Below are positions 29,044 through 37,889 of a stretch of 50,054 bases of DNA, piece by piece; the stretch's first letter is position 1; each line of letters begins with the position of its first letter. The stretch comes from a bacterium. GTDB taxonomy: Bacteria > Patescibacteriota > Patescibacteriia > JAGPKW01. The position numbers were made by a program, and so were the translations under genes. Where the stretch lies: the NCBI GenBank assembly GCA_021780535.1, contig JAJXYN010000007.1, forward strand, positions 1-50,054, read 5' to 3'. The notes beneath the pieces are model-generated. The model saw only the letters and a list, made by a program, of their open reading frames with translations. It was not told where the DNA came from and searched no databases.

Positions 29044-30214
29044 TAATCTTAGTCTCCTCTTCATTAAACAATCTATAAAAAGTATCCTTTTCATAAAATA
29101 AGAAATCAACATCTTCACCGTATTTAGTAGCATTAATAAAATCACAAGTCCTATTCCCAACAACAATTCCAAAAGCTGGTCCTCTAGATCTATTACAGAA
29201 TAATTGAGATATAAGGCTACTTCCATGAGAAAATTTCTTATCTTCCACAAAACCAAGAACACCACTCCAAATAAGACATTTAGCTCTTTTAATATATGGA
29301 ACGTAAGACTTAATAGTTTCTGGCCCAACATCATAAACATTATCATATTTACTAAGTTCAGATATATTTTTTCTATGAATAGAAACATTTTTATCTTTAT
29401 TTTCAGAAACCATAAAATCAATAGGGAGAACAATATTGTTTTTATATTTTTTAATCAAACTTAAAATCTTATCACTAGATTTTTTATTAACATTTTTAAT
29501 TTTATTTATTAATCTATTTCTATATACAGAAATAAATATAGATGAAACTTCACCGCCAAGCAAAACATAAAATCCTTTAGATAAAAGGTTTTCTATAAAT
29601 GCAAACTTAGCATTATCATATTCTCCACCAACAACTGCAACAGAATTATTTTTTTCTATTTGCATACGGCTATAATTATCAAGTTTATTCAAAAATGAAT
29701 AACCAAAAAAAGTTTTGATTTTCTTTGAAAAATTAACAACAAAATAATCATCTATATATAATTTATTAAAATTCTCAAAAACAAAATAATCACATTTAGA
29801 AACAATTCGTTTCAAAACATCATGTGAAGATTTTATAATATTCAATCTATCAATATAATGATCAAAACTATTCACAGCAACAATATCACCAAAATTAACA
29901 AGCTTTAAAACATCTTCTAATTTATTTATTTCAGAATTATTGTAATAAACTATTTTATTTTTAAAATCATAATTTAATTTTAAAAATTTATTTAAAATAT
30001 TTAAAATTATTTCTATTTTTTTTGTATTACTTTCATCAGAAAATAATAACACCTTAGCACCGGCAAAAGATAAATATTCTAAACTATCTATAATTTCTCT
30101 AATTTTTCTATCATCAATAACTTTTTCATTATCAATAGCAATATCAAAATCACAATAAAACAAAACTGTTTTATTTTTCAAATTTTTTAAATCAGAAATA
30201 GATCTAAATTTCAT
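29036..30214 (-). CDS. Phosphoglycerate-kinase-like protein, divergent, probably non-catalytic
   Basis: PGK architecture (VLFYCDFDIAIDN...DDRKIREI, AGAKVLLFSD, VAVVGGEYDNAKF, YDVGPETIKSY, LIWSGVLGFVED) with key residues replaced. Confidence 0.75.
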   Translation of the reverse strand: MKFRSISDLKNLKNKTVLFYCDFDIAIDNEKVIDDRKIREIIDSLEYLSFAGAKVLLFSDESNTKKIEIILNILNKFLKLNYDFKNKIVYYNNSEINKLEDVLKLVNFGDIVAVNSFDHYIDRLNIIKSSHDVLKRIVSKCDYFVFENFNKLYIDDYFVVNFSKKIKTFFGYSFLNKLDNYSRMQIEKNNSVAVVGGEYDNAKFAFIENLLSKGFYVLLGGEVSSIFISVYRNRLINKIKNVNKKSSDKILSLIKKYKNNIVLPIDFMVSENKDKNVSIHRKNISELSKYDNVYDVGPETIKSYVPYIKRAKCLIWSGVLGFVEDKKFSHGSSLISQLFCNRSRGPAFGIVVGNRTCDFINATKYGEDVDFLFYEKDTFYRLFNEEETKIKI

Positions 30215-30361
30215 ATTTATTTTAACCCTTTATTAAAACATATTTAATAATTATATTATACAATAAAAATACACCATTGAATAGTTGAAAAAATGGTATT
30301 TACTTAATTATTTTTTTACTATAACATACAAAACAAGAAATCTAATATGGAGGTTTACACT

Positions 30362-30976
30362 ATGGAATACGCAAACAATGAGCCGAGAATCATAAGGGAT
30401 TTTAAAGAATTGGAAATTATAATTAAAGTCATGAGGGATAGCAACAAAAAAATTGCACTAACAAGTGGAACTTTTGATATACTGCACGTAGGACATTGCA
30501 GATACCTAAAAGAAGCTAGGTATTTCCTAAAAGACCCAGAAAATACAATACTAATAGTTGGTGTTGATAGTGACAAAAAAGTAAAAAAACAAAAAGGTCC
30601 CGATAGGCCAATAGTTCCAGAAGATGAAAGAATGGAAATGCTATCACACATACGATATGTTGATGTAGTATTTTTAAAACAACCAGAAGAAGAAAAATGG
30701 AAATTAATCAAGGCAGTAAAGCCAGATGTTTTAATAATTTCCTCAAGAACAGGATATAATCAATCAGAGCAAAAAGAACTAGAAACATATTGTGGGCAAA
30801 TAGCAGAACTTGAATCTCAAGCAGAAACATCAACGACCGCAAAAATTAGATTAATAGCAATAGACAGCGCTCAAGAAATGAAAAAAGTATTTGAAAGTTT
30901 TTATTCTTCTATGTCAGAAATATTGTTCAAGTTCAGACACGAACTTGAAAATAAAATGGACGGAATGAAAAAATGA
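30362..30976 (+). CDS. Cytidylyltransferase-like nucleotidyltransferase (HldE/TagD type)
   Basis: SGTFDILHVGHCRYLKEAR, GVDSD, GPDRPIVPEDER motifs. RBS GGAGG places the start at 30362, not 30347. Confidence 0.85.
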   Translation: MEYANNEPRIIRDFKELEIIIKVMRDSNKKIALTSGTFDILHVGHCRYLKEARYFLKDPENTILIVGVDSDKKVKKQKGPDRPIVPEDERMEMLSHIRYVDVVFLKQPEEEKWKLIKAVKPDVLIISSRTGYNQSEQKELETYCGQIAELESQAETSTTAKIRLIAIDSAQEMKKVFESFYSSMSEILFKFRHELENKMDGMKK

Positions 30977-31791
30977 AAATAGCAATATTATACATTCCGG
31001 TAATACACAAGGGGTATATAGATTTTTTCAATAAACACAAAGATTGTGAACGTTTTTTCATAATAGGAAATGAATTTCTAAAATACTGTGACTATATAAA
31101 AAAAGAAATTAGAGCGATAACATCAAATGAAGCTTTAATTTCAATAAATTCCCTAGGTTTTCATAACGTTTCAATATTAACTCTAAAAAATATAAATAGT
31201 CTCAATATTGAAAGTAATATAATAATAATACCGGACGAAGATTTTATAGACACAATAGTGGAAAAATTTTTATTCAACTGCAAAAGAGAAAAAGACACAA
31301 TTTTTTTAAGATGGAATAAAAATAACATTAACAAACAAGATCAAGAATATTTTGATAAAGAAATAGAAAAATCTGATTTAATGAATAAGGCTCAACAAAT
31401 AGCAAAAAAAAGTTCAGACTGGTGGAGACAAATAGGGGCAATACTATTGCTAAAAAACAATACAGAAATTATTGCTCACAATATCCACCTACCAACACAA
31501 CACACCCCATATATAAATGGAGACCCAAGAAACGCTTCATCAAAAGGAAAAGATTTAGACATATATTCATCCATTCATGCAGAAGCTGCAACAATAGCTC
31601 TAGCCGCAAAAAACGGGCTAGAAACAGATGGTGCAGAAATATATGCAACAACATTTCCCTGTCCATCTTGTTTAAGAATTATAATTTTTAGTGGCATAAA
31701 AACCATATATTATTCCGAAGGATATTCAATACTAGACGGAATTGCGTTACTTAAACAATATGGAGTAACTATTGTTAAAGTAAAAAACTAA
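30973..31791 (+). CDS. Cytidine/deoxycytidylate deaminase-family protein with extra N-terminal domain
   Basis: HAEAATIALAAKNG...TTFPCPSCLRIIIFSGI zinc site; about 130-aa N-terminal region unassigned. Confidence 0.85.
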   Translation: MKIAILYIPVIHKGYIDFFNKHKDCERFFIIGNEFLKYCDYIKKEIRAITSNEALISINSLGFHNVSILTLKNINSLNIESNIIIIPDEDFIDTIVEKFLFNCKREKDTIFLRWNKNNINKQDQEYFDKEIEKSDLMNKAQQIAKKSSDWWRQIGAILLLKNNTEIIAHNIHLPTQHTPYINGDPRNASSKGKDLDIYSSIHAEAATIALAAKNGLETDGAEIYATTFPCPSCLRIIIFSGIKTIYYSEGYSILDGIALLKQYGVTIVKVKN

Positions 31792-31802
31792 AAGATAGTA
31801 CA

Positions 31803-31838
31803 ACCTCCATCAGCTTTTTTGGCTGGTGGATTTTTATT
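31803..31838 (+). terminator. Terminator of the deaminase gene
   Basis: CCTCCATCAGC TTTTTT GGCTGGTGGA then TTTTTATTTTT. Confidence 0.7.
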
Positions 31839-31865
31839 TTTATCTACTATTTTTTTATAATAAAA

Positions 31866-31886
31866 AACACCGAGACTAGCTCGGTG
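31866..31886 (-). terminator. Terminator hairpin of the DHFR-HIT gene
   Basis: CACCGAG ACTAG CTCGGTG hairpin. Confidence 0.6.
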
Positions 31887-31893
31887 CAAATTT

Positions 31894-32853
31894 CTACTTT
31901 TTTTTCGCAGAAACTCTAAATTTGATGTCAACAAAACCTTCATCTCCAGGTTTTTTTGGAACTATTATATGTATATGAATATGATTTACTGTACCTCCAT
32001 TGAATTTGGGATTACCAAACCTCATACACAAAGACCCACTTTCAATATCAAGCTTCTTTTCAATTTCACAAATAATATTTTCCAAAGCACAAAACTCCTC
32101 ATGAGTTATATCACTTATTTTTTCTCTGTGCTGCTTTGGAATCAATAAAATATGATAATTTGTTCCATTGTAAGGCCACTGATTTTTTGTAACAATCCAA
32201 TGTTTATCATCAAGAATAACTGGATTTTTATGCTCTTTGAAAAAGTTTTCAACACAGAAAGGACATTCCGATCTATTATTAATCCTGGTCATAGCTTCAA
32301 ACTGAGAAGCTTCTCTGGCATTATCCAATACAGTAAATGTTTTTTTTATTAATACTTTAAAAACATAATCAAATTCATCTTTTTCGCTTTTAGCAAAATA
32401 TTCACTAGTTTCAACATTCCAAACATTCCAATCTACAACAGGAAAAAATGAATCAGCACCATCAATTTCCGTATTAATTTCAGAAAGATATATTTTATCA
32501 ACACGAGACAGTGCTTGTTTATAAACACTTGCCCCACCAATTATAAAAACATTCTTTTGAAATACATAAGCTTTCTTAATTGCTTCATTCAAACTTCTAC
32601 AAACAATTACATCTTCCATAATATCAGATTTAAACGTTCTACTAATAACAATATTTATCCTATTAGGAAGTGGCCTGTATTTTGTTGGTAAAGATTCATA
32701 AGTTTTTCTTCCCATTATAACAACAGAATCATCCGTTATTTCTTTAAATCTAGCAATATCAGTCTTAAGTTTCCAAGGTATAATATTTCCCTTTCCTATT
32801 GCCAAATTTCTATCAACAGCAACTATTATAGAAAGTTCACGCTTATTATTCAT
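31894..32853 (-). CDS. Dihydrofolate reductase fused to a C-terminal HIT-family domain
   Basis: N-terminal DHFR (SIIVAVDRNLAIGKGNIIPWKLKTDIARFKEIT, VIMGRKTYESLP, VFIIGGASVYKQAL); C-terminal HIT domain (CPFC, HILLIPKQH, NHIHIHIIVP). Confidence 0.93.
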   Translation of the reverse strand: MNNKRELSIIVAVDRNLAIGKGNIIPWKLKTDIARFKEITDDSVVIMGRKTYESLPTKYRPLPNRINIVISRTFKSDIMEDVIVCRSLNEAIKKAYVFQKNVFIIGGASVYKQALSRVDKIYLSEINTEIDGADSFFPVVDWNVWNVETSEYFAKSEKDEFDYVFKVLIKKTFTVLDNAREASQFEAMTRINNRSECPFCVENFFKEHKNPVILDDKHWIVTKNQWPYNGTNYHILLIPKQHREKISDITHEEFCALENIICEIEKKLDIESGSLCMRFGNPKFNGGTVNHIHIHIIVPKKPGDEGFVDIKFRVSAKKK

Positions 32854-32872
32854 ATCTACCTCCGCACTAAGC

Positions 32873-33808
32873 CTATATTGGTGTTTTTATTACAAACCTA
32901 CCAGACTGAGGAAAATAATCCTTCACTTCAAAATCATTAGGTCTAAAATCTTGAATATGTTTAATATCGGGATTTATAATAACAGTAGGAAATCTTTCAG
33001 GTTTTACATCTAGTAAACCTTTTACAGCTTCATCTTGCGTAGGAGTATAATAATGAGCATCATCAATAAAATAAATCAATTTTCCAGGCATATAGCCAGT
33101 AACCTGGGCTAGCATAAAAGTTAACGCTGCATATTGAATAATATTAGCAGGAAGACCAACCGGATAATCAGCACTTCTTTGTATATGTACCAAGTCCAAA
33201 AATCCAGTATCAGTATTAATATGAATATCAAAATCACCATGGCAAGGCACAACAACAACTTTTTGAATCATACCAGAAATACGAGGTGTATAATAAGGTA
33301 TCCAATTAGAAACTCGGTGTGTTTTAAGTTTTGGGTTTTCTCTAATTTGTTGTAGAACAACGTCTATTTGATTGAAAAATTCACCATTAGACATAGGAAA
33401 ATTAGTCCACGCTGGACCATAAGATCCTGGGCCAAGATCTCCTTCTTCTAGTTCTCTTTTATTGCATTTTTCTTTTGTTACCCATTTTTTCCACCAGAAA
33501 CACCCAAAAGACTCAAGCTCTGCTTGGGTTCTAGCACCATTCAAAAAACCACAAAGTTCACCCAAACATTGAGAAAAAATAGATCGATTAACACCATTTT
33601 TAATATTTGGTGTAGCTATATCTCTTTCAGTAATTACAGGAAAACCATTCCTAAGATCAAATTTATACATGATACCAAAAATATGTTTTTCATATTCCTC
33701 CATTTGGGTATAAACAATATCTCCATTATCAACAATTTCTTTCAAACCATTACGATATTGAAAATCAATTTTTCTTTCTGCAAAAGGCACATAATATTTA
33801 TCGTTCAT
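32873..33808 (-). CDS. thyA: Thymidylate synthase
   Basis: VVVVPCHGDFDIHI active-site Cys, QRSADYPVGLPANIIQYA, YIDDAHYY-type motif. Confidence 0.93.
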   Translation of the reverse strand: MNDKYYVPFAERKIDFQYRNGLKEIVDNGDIVYTQMEEYEKHIFGIMYKFDLRNGFPVITERDIATPNIKNGVNRSIFSQCLGELCGFLNGARTQAELESFGCFWWKKWVTKEKCNKRELEEGDLGPGSYGPAWTNFPMSNGEFFNQIDVVLQQIRENPKLKTHRVSNWIPYYTPRISGMIQKVVVVPCHGDFDIHINTDTGFLDLVHIQRSADYPVGLPANIIQYAALTFMLAQVTGYMPGKLIYFIDDAHYYTPTQDEAVKGLLDVKPERFPTVIINPDIKHIQDFRPNDFEVKDYFPQSGRFVIKTPI

Positions 33809-33866
33809 ATAAAATCCCCCTTATTGGATTGTAATATAAATCCTACACACAAAACAATTTAAAGTA

Positions 33867-33903
33867 AATACAATAAAAGACGCTAATAATAGCGCCTTTT
33901 ATT
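33867..33903 (-). terminator. Terminator of tsf
   Basis: AATAAAAGACGCTAATAATAGCGCCTTTTATT hairpin. Confidence 0.65.
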
Positions 33904-33933
33904 AATCATTAAACCTTTTTATATAATTTTAAT

Positions 33934-34782
33934 TTAACAAGTAGAAGCAGAAGTTAGTTCATACAAAACAAATTCTTTAATTTCAGAACCATTACCAAGA
34001 GAAGCAGCCACTTGTTTTACAGTCTTACTGTCGTCCTTAACAAATAATTGTTCAACAAAACAATTTTCAGAATAAAATTTGTTAACACGTCCAGCTACAA
34101 TCTTTTCAGCAATTTCAGCTGGTTTAGATTGCATATCAGGTTGTGCCATAAGAATTTCTTTTTCTTTAGTAACAACTTCCATTGGGATATCTGTAACATT
34201 TAAATATTGAGGTCTTAAAGCAACAGCATGCATTCCAAGATCTTTAATAGCAGATATAGCTTTATTAACATCAACCACATTAGAAACGGACATCATAGCT
34301 CCACTTTTTCCATCAAAATGTACATAAGCAGAAACCACGCCAGACTCAGAAGTCATTTTAGTAAATCTCTTAATTTCTATTTTTTCTTTAACTTTAGAAA
34401 TAACTTCATCTTGTATTTCTTTAATGGTTTTACCATTTACAGAAAAATCCATAAGAGAAGCTACATTCCCTGCATCGCTTACAACAGCAGCGGCAACTAC
34501 AGATTTTGTATAATTAACAAAATCTTCATTTCTCGCAACAAAGTCAGTTTCACATGCTATTTCCATGATAACACCCGTTTTATTATCATCGGAAGCAGCA
34601 AAAGCTACAACACCTTCATTAGCAACTCTAGTAGCGGTTTTGTTTGCTATTTGTTGACCTCTTTTTCTAATTAATTCAACAGCTTTATCAAAATCATCAC
34701 CAGCTTCTTTTAGAGCCTTTTGACAATCAACAATACCAATACCAGACATATCTCTAAGTTTCTTTACAAGTTCCAAAGACAT
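33934..34782 (-). CDS. tsf: Elongation factor Ts
   Basis: VKKLRDMSGIGIVDCQKALKEAGDDFDKAVELIRKRG and CETDFVARNEDF motifs; next to rpsB. Confidence 0.97.
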   Translation of the reverse strand: MSLELVKKLRDMSGIGIVDCQKALKEAGDDFDKAVELIRKRGQQIANKTATRVANEGVVAFAASDDNKTGVIMEIACETDFVARNEDFVNYTKSVVAAAVVSDAGNVASLMDFSVNGKTIKEIQDEVISKVKEKIEIKRFTKMTSESGVVSAYVHFDGKSGAMMSVSNVVDVNKAISAIKDLGMHAVALRPQYLNVTDIPMEVVTKEKEILMAQPDMQSKPAEIAEKIVAGRVNKFYSENCFVEQLFVKDDSKTVKQVAASLGNGSEIKEFVLYELTSASTC

Positions 34783-34873
34783 AACTTTTTTTTATTAAAA
34801 ATTAGATATTACCTTTTTTATTTTTTTGTATCTTAAACATTTATCAAAATCAGAATTTTACAAGGAAATAATT

Positions 34874-34918
34874 TAAATATTTATGAGACGTATATTTTAT
34901 ACGGCAAATAAATATTTA
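34874..34918 (-). promoter_or_regulatory. Structured rpsB-tsf intergenic hairpin
   Basis: TAAATATTTA arms flanking CGTATA/TATACG stem, separated by a symmetric internal loop. Confidence 0.5.
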
Positions 34919-34954
34919 ATGAAATTGACACCGTAAAAACTGATTTTCATAAAT

Positions 34955-35659
34955 TTACACAGTTTTTTTAATCTTACTCTTTCCATCTAACACTGCATCA
35001 GCAACAAGATTAACAATCATATCAAGAGATTTTACAGCATCATCATTTGCTGGAATAACATAATCAACTAATTCTGGATTAACATTTGTATCACAAATTC
35101 CAATTATTGGAATTTTTTTCACTTTTGCTTCTAAAATAGTTGTTTCTTGCATTTTTAAATCTGTAATAAAAACCATTGCTGGTAATCTTTTCATATTTTT
35201 AATACCACTCAAATTTCTATTTAATTTTTCAATAAGTCTAGATAAAACAACAACTTCTTTTTTTGTGTATTTAGCGAATTCTCCACTCTCTTTATCCGCT
35301 TCTAATTTATTTAATTTTTTTATAGATTTAATTAATGTGCCAAAATTTGTAAAAGTACCGCCAAGCCATCTTTCTGTAACATATGGCATAGTGCATCTTT
35401 CAGCAGCTTTCTTAGTAATTTCTTTAGCTTGTTTTTTAGTACTAACAAACATAATTTCTTCACCCATAGCAACAACATCAGAAACTCTCTTCAAAATTTT
35501 CTCCAAAGCTTCTGTAGTTTTAGTTAAATTAATTATATGAACACCATTTTTAGCAGTATAAATATAAGGTTCTGCTTTAGGGTGCCATTTAGAAACCGGG
35601 TGACCAAAATGTACTCCAGCTTCAAGCATTTCTTCCGCAGAAGGAATTTTATAAGACAT
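34955..35659 (-). CDS. rpsB: 30S ribosomal protein S2
   Basis: MLEAGVHFGHPVSKWHPK, YVTERWLGGTFTNF, IGICDTNVNPELVDYVIPANDDAVKS. Confidence 0.97.
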   Translation of the reverse strand: MSYKIPSAEEMLEAGVHFGHPVSKWHPKAEPYIYTAKNGVHIINLTKTTEALEKILKRVSDVVAMGEEIMFVSTKKQAKEITKKAAERCTMPYVTERWLGGTFTNFGTLIKSIKKLNKLEADKESGEFAKYTKKEVVVLSRLIEKLNRNLSGIKNMKRLPAMVFITDLKMQETTILEAKVKKIPIIGICDTNVNPELVDYVIPANDDAVKSLDMIVNLVADAVLDGKSKIKKTV

Positions 35660-35688
35660 ATATAAGTTCTTAATTTATTAGATTTTTT

Positions 35689-35730
35689 ATGCTTTGTCTC
35701 GCTAAAAGCGGACTAATTTTTTAAAAGCAT
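35689..35730 (-). promoter_or_regulatory. Putative rpsB leader hairpin
   Basis: ATGCTTT/AAAGCAT outer stem and GTC..CGC TAAAA GCG GAC inner stem in the rpsB 5' region. Confidence 0.45.
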
Positions 35731-35846
35731 AAATGTTCTTTTAACACTTTTTATTTTAGATAAAAAATAAAAAGATGCATAAATTGACATCCAGATAATC
35801 TTATCAAAAGATAAGCAAAATGTCAATTTCCACAATAAATATAATT

Positions 35847-36722
35847 TTAACTTTTAGCTTTTAATTTCACAATTCTATCATCAAAAAATTCTTCAATATT
35901 AAAATAATCACCAAATTCTTCTTTTATTCTATCAGATTGTCCTTTTTCTACTTCTAAAAATATACAGCCCTCATTATTTAACAATTTTTTATTAATAATT
36001 TTTTTAAGAAGTTTTTTAATCAAATAAAAACCATTATCTTTTTCAAATAAAGCCACTTTTGGTTCAAATTGCAAATCTTTTTGATTATCTTTATTAAAAT
36101 CTACAGAATCAAAATCAACATAGGGCAAATTAGCAATAATAAAATCAAATTTTTTATTTGCAGGAAATTTTAAATTACCTCTATAAAATTTTATTTTATT
36201 TTCAACACAAAAATATTTAGAATTCTCACGAGCAACTTTCAATGCCCTAAATGATATATCTGAAGCAAAAAAATTAAATTTAAAATCTACAAAAGAATTT
36301 AAAATTTTTTTTATAATAGAAATAATAACACACCCCGAACCAGTACCTATTTCAATAATATTTTTGATATTCCCATCAATTCTAATAGAATCAACAACCA
36401 TATCAACAATTTCTTCTGTAATAAATCTTGGAATTAAAACATTTTTATTAACCTTAAAATCAAGCCCACAAAAATTCTTATGACCCAATATATAAGCCAC
36501 TGGTTCATGTTTTAATCTTCTTGAGAATAGTTTTTCAAATTTTTTCAAATTTTTTTTATCAACTTCTTCTTCAGATTTAGAAATCAAATCTACCCTACTT
36601 AAACCAGAAACAAAAGAAAATAAAAGCTCCACATCAAGATATGGAGACTCAAATCCATTTTTCAATAAAATATTAGAATAATTATTTAATAAATCTTTAT
36701 TTTTCATTATTTTTATCAACAA
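35847..36722 (-). CDS. prmC: Peptide chain release factor N5-glutamine methyltransferase
   Basis: VLIPRFITEEIV, IEIGTGSGCVIISI, FDFIIANLPYV (NPPY-like) motifs. True start may be MKNKD (36707). Confidence 0.9.
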   Translation of the reverse strand: MLIKIMKNKDLLNNYSNILLKNGFESPYLDVELLFSFVSGLSRVDLISKSEEEVDKKNLKKFEKLFSRRLKHEPVAYILGHKNFCGLDFKVNKNVLIPRFITEEIVDMVVDSIRIDGNIKNIIEIGTGSGCVIISIIKKILNSFVDFKFNFFASDISFRALKVARENSKYFCVENKIKFYRGNLKFPANKKFDFIIANLPYVDFDSVDFNKDNQKDLQFEPKVALFEKDNGFYLIKKLLKKIINKKLLNNEGCIFLEVEKGQSDRIKEEFGDYFNIEEFFDDRIVKLKAKS

Positions 36723-37140
36723 TCAAAATTCCATTCAAATGATCAATTTCATGTTGAATAATTCTAGCAAAAAAATTATTAGCAGTAACTTTATATAGAT
36801 CACCATCTTCTCCAATAAATTCAATATCAATATGTTTATATCTCTTAACATTAATCCATTTATTAGGGACAGAAAGACAACCCTCGGTATCACAAGCCAT
36901 TTCAACACCTTTATTAATAATAACGGGATTAATAAATACATAAACTTCTTTTTCTGGTTTAACTAAAATTAATCTTTTATTAACACCAACTTGAGGAGCA
37001 GCAAGCCCAACACCTTTAGATTTTTTAAAAGTATCTTTCATATTTTTAATCAACTTCAAAACAGATTCATCAATACTATGAATTTCTTCAGAAACCTTTC
37101 TAAGCCTTTCATCACCAATTTTAATAATATCAAGTAACAT
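36697..37140 (-). CDS. def: Peptide deformylase
   Basis: GVGLAAPQVGVNKR, EGCLSVP, IQHEIDHLNGIL motifs. Confidence 0.95.
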   Translation of the reverse strand: MLLDIIKIGDERLRKVSEEIHSIDESVLKLIKNMKDTFKKSKGVGLAAPQVGVNKRLILVKPEKEVYVFINPVIINKGVEMACDTEGCLSVPNKWINVKRYKHIDIEFIGEDGDLYKVTANNFFARIIQHEIDHLNGILIVDKNNEK

Positions 37141-37149
37141 AACTTTGTC

Positions 37150-37245
37150 ATAAATCTAATAATAGTATTTTCGTTCATTTGTGAGCTCCTTTAAAAAATA
37201 ACTGAACGGAACACCATGAAAAGAAAATATTATTATTAGATTTAT
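37150..37245 (-). repeat. R element copy R5 (B-type) between methyltransferase gene and def
   Basis: ATAAATCTAATAATAGTATTTTC/GAAAATATTATTATTAGATTTAT arms (22 of 23 Watson-Crick, one G:T) around core GTTCATTTGTGAGCTCC...CTGAACGGAACACCATGAAAA. Confidence 0.9.
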
Positions 37246-37259
37246 TTTTATTAAGTATT

Positions 37260-37880
37260 TTATTTACTATATCTTCTAATAGTGATTTTACCAATTTGTC
37301 TTTCTTCTTGCAATTTCAAATTTTTAAAAGTAAACCCATGAGAAACAATAACAACCGAATCCTTACATTCATTTAAAATTTTATCCTCTAATTTATCCAT
37401 AGCATGTGGTAATAAGTATGTAAATAAAACATCAGCGTCAGATATATTTTCTTTATACATATCTCCTTGCTTAACAATAGCTTTGCTTTTTTTAAAAAAG
37501 TTTCTAATCTTAGCAGTTAAAACAACGTCAGCTTTCCATTCAACACCAATACATTTAGTATTTGGAATATAAGAGGCTTCGGTAACTAACCTTCCATCAC
37601 CACAACCCATATCATAAACATTATCACCCTCTTTAACACCTGCCATTTTTATCATTTCATAAACAACTTTCATAGGAGTAGGCACATAAGGAACAAAACT
37701 TTTATTTTCTTTTATTAAAGAATAAATAAAATAAAAAATATAAATAAATAAAATTACAGTGATAATAGCCATAACTCCAAAAATCACAACAAAAGTTGTT
37801 ATATTAAATCCAAAAACCAAACCCAATAAAACAAGAAAAATTAAAAGAATATTAACATACAAAAAAACAACAAGATTCAT
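37260..37880 (-). CDS. Membrane-anchored class I SAM-dependent methyltransferase
   Basis: Two N-terminal TM segments, then VYDMGCGDGRLVTEAS and CIGVEW motifs. Confidence 0.8.
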   Translation of the reverse strand: MNLVVFLYVNILLIFLVLLGLVFGFNITTFVVIFGVMAIITVILFIYIFYFIYSLIKENKSFVPYVPTPMKVVYEMIKMAGVKEGDNVYDMGCGDGRLVTEASYIPNTKCIGVEWKADVVLTAKIRNFFKKSKAIVKQGDMYKENISDADVLFTYLLPHAMDKLEDKILNECKDSVVIVSHGFTFKNLKLQEERQIGKITIRRYSK

Positions 37881-37889
37881 AATAAAATA

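Noticed and set aside
28993-29433. 146-aa ORF overlapping the PGK-like gene
   Set aside because: Out-of-frame shadow of a clearly homologous coding frame.
15169-37245. R elements considered as CRISPR repeats or simple Rho-independent terminators
   Set aside because: Copies are thousands of bases apart with no spacers or cas genes, and no consistent T-run follows the stems on the transcribed strand.
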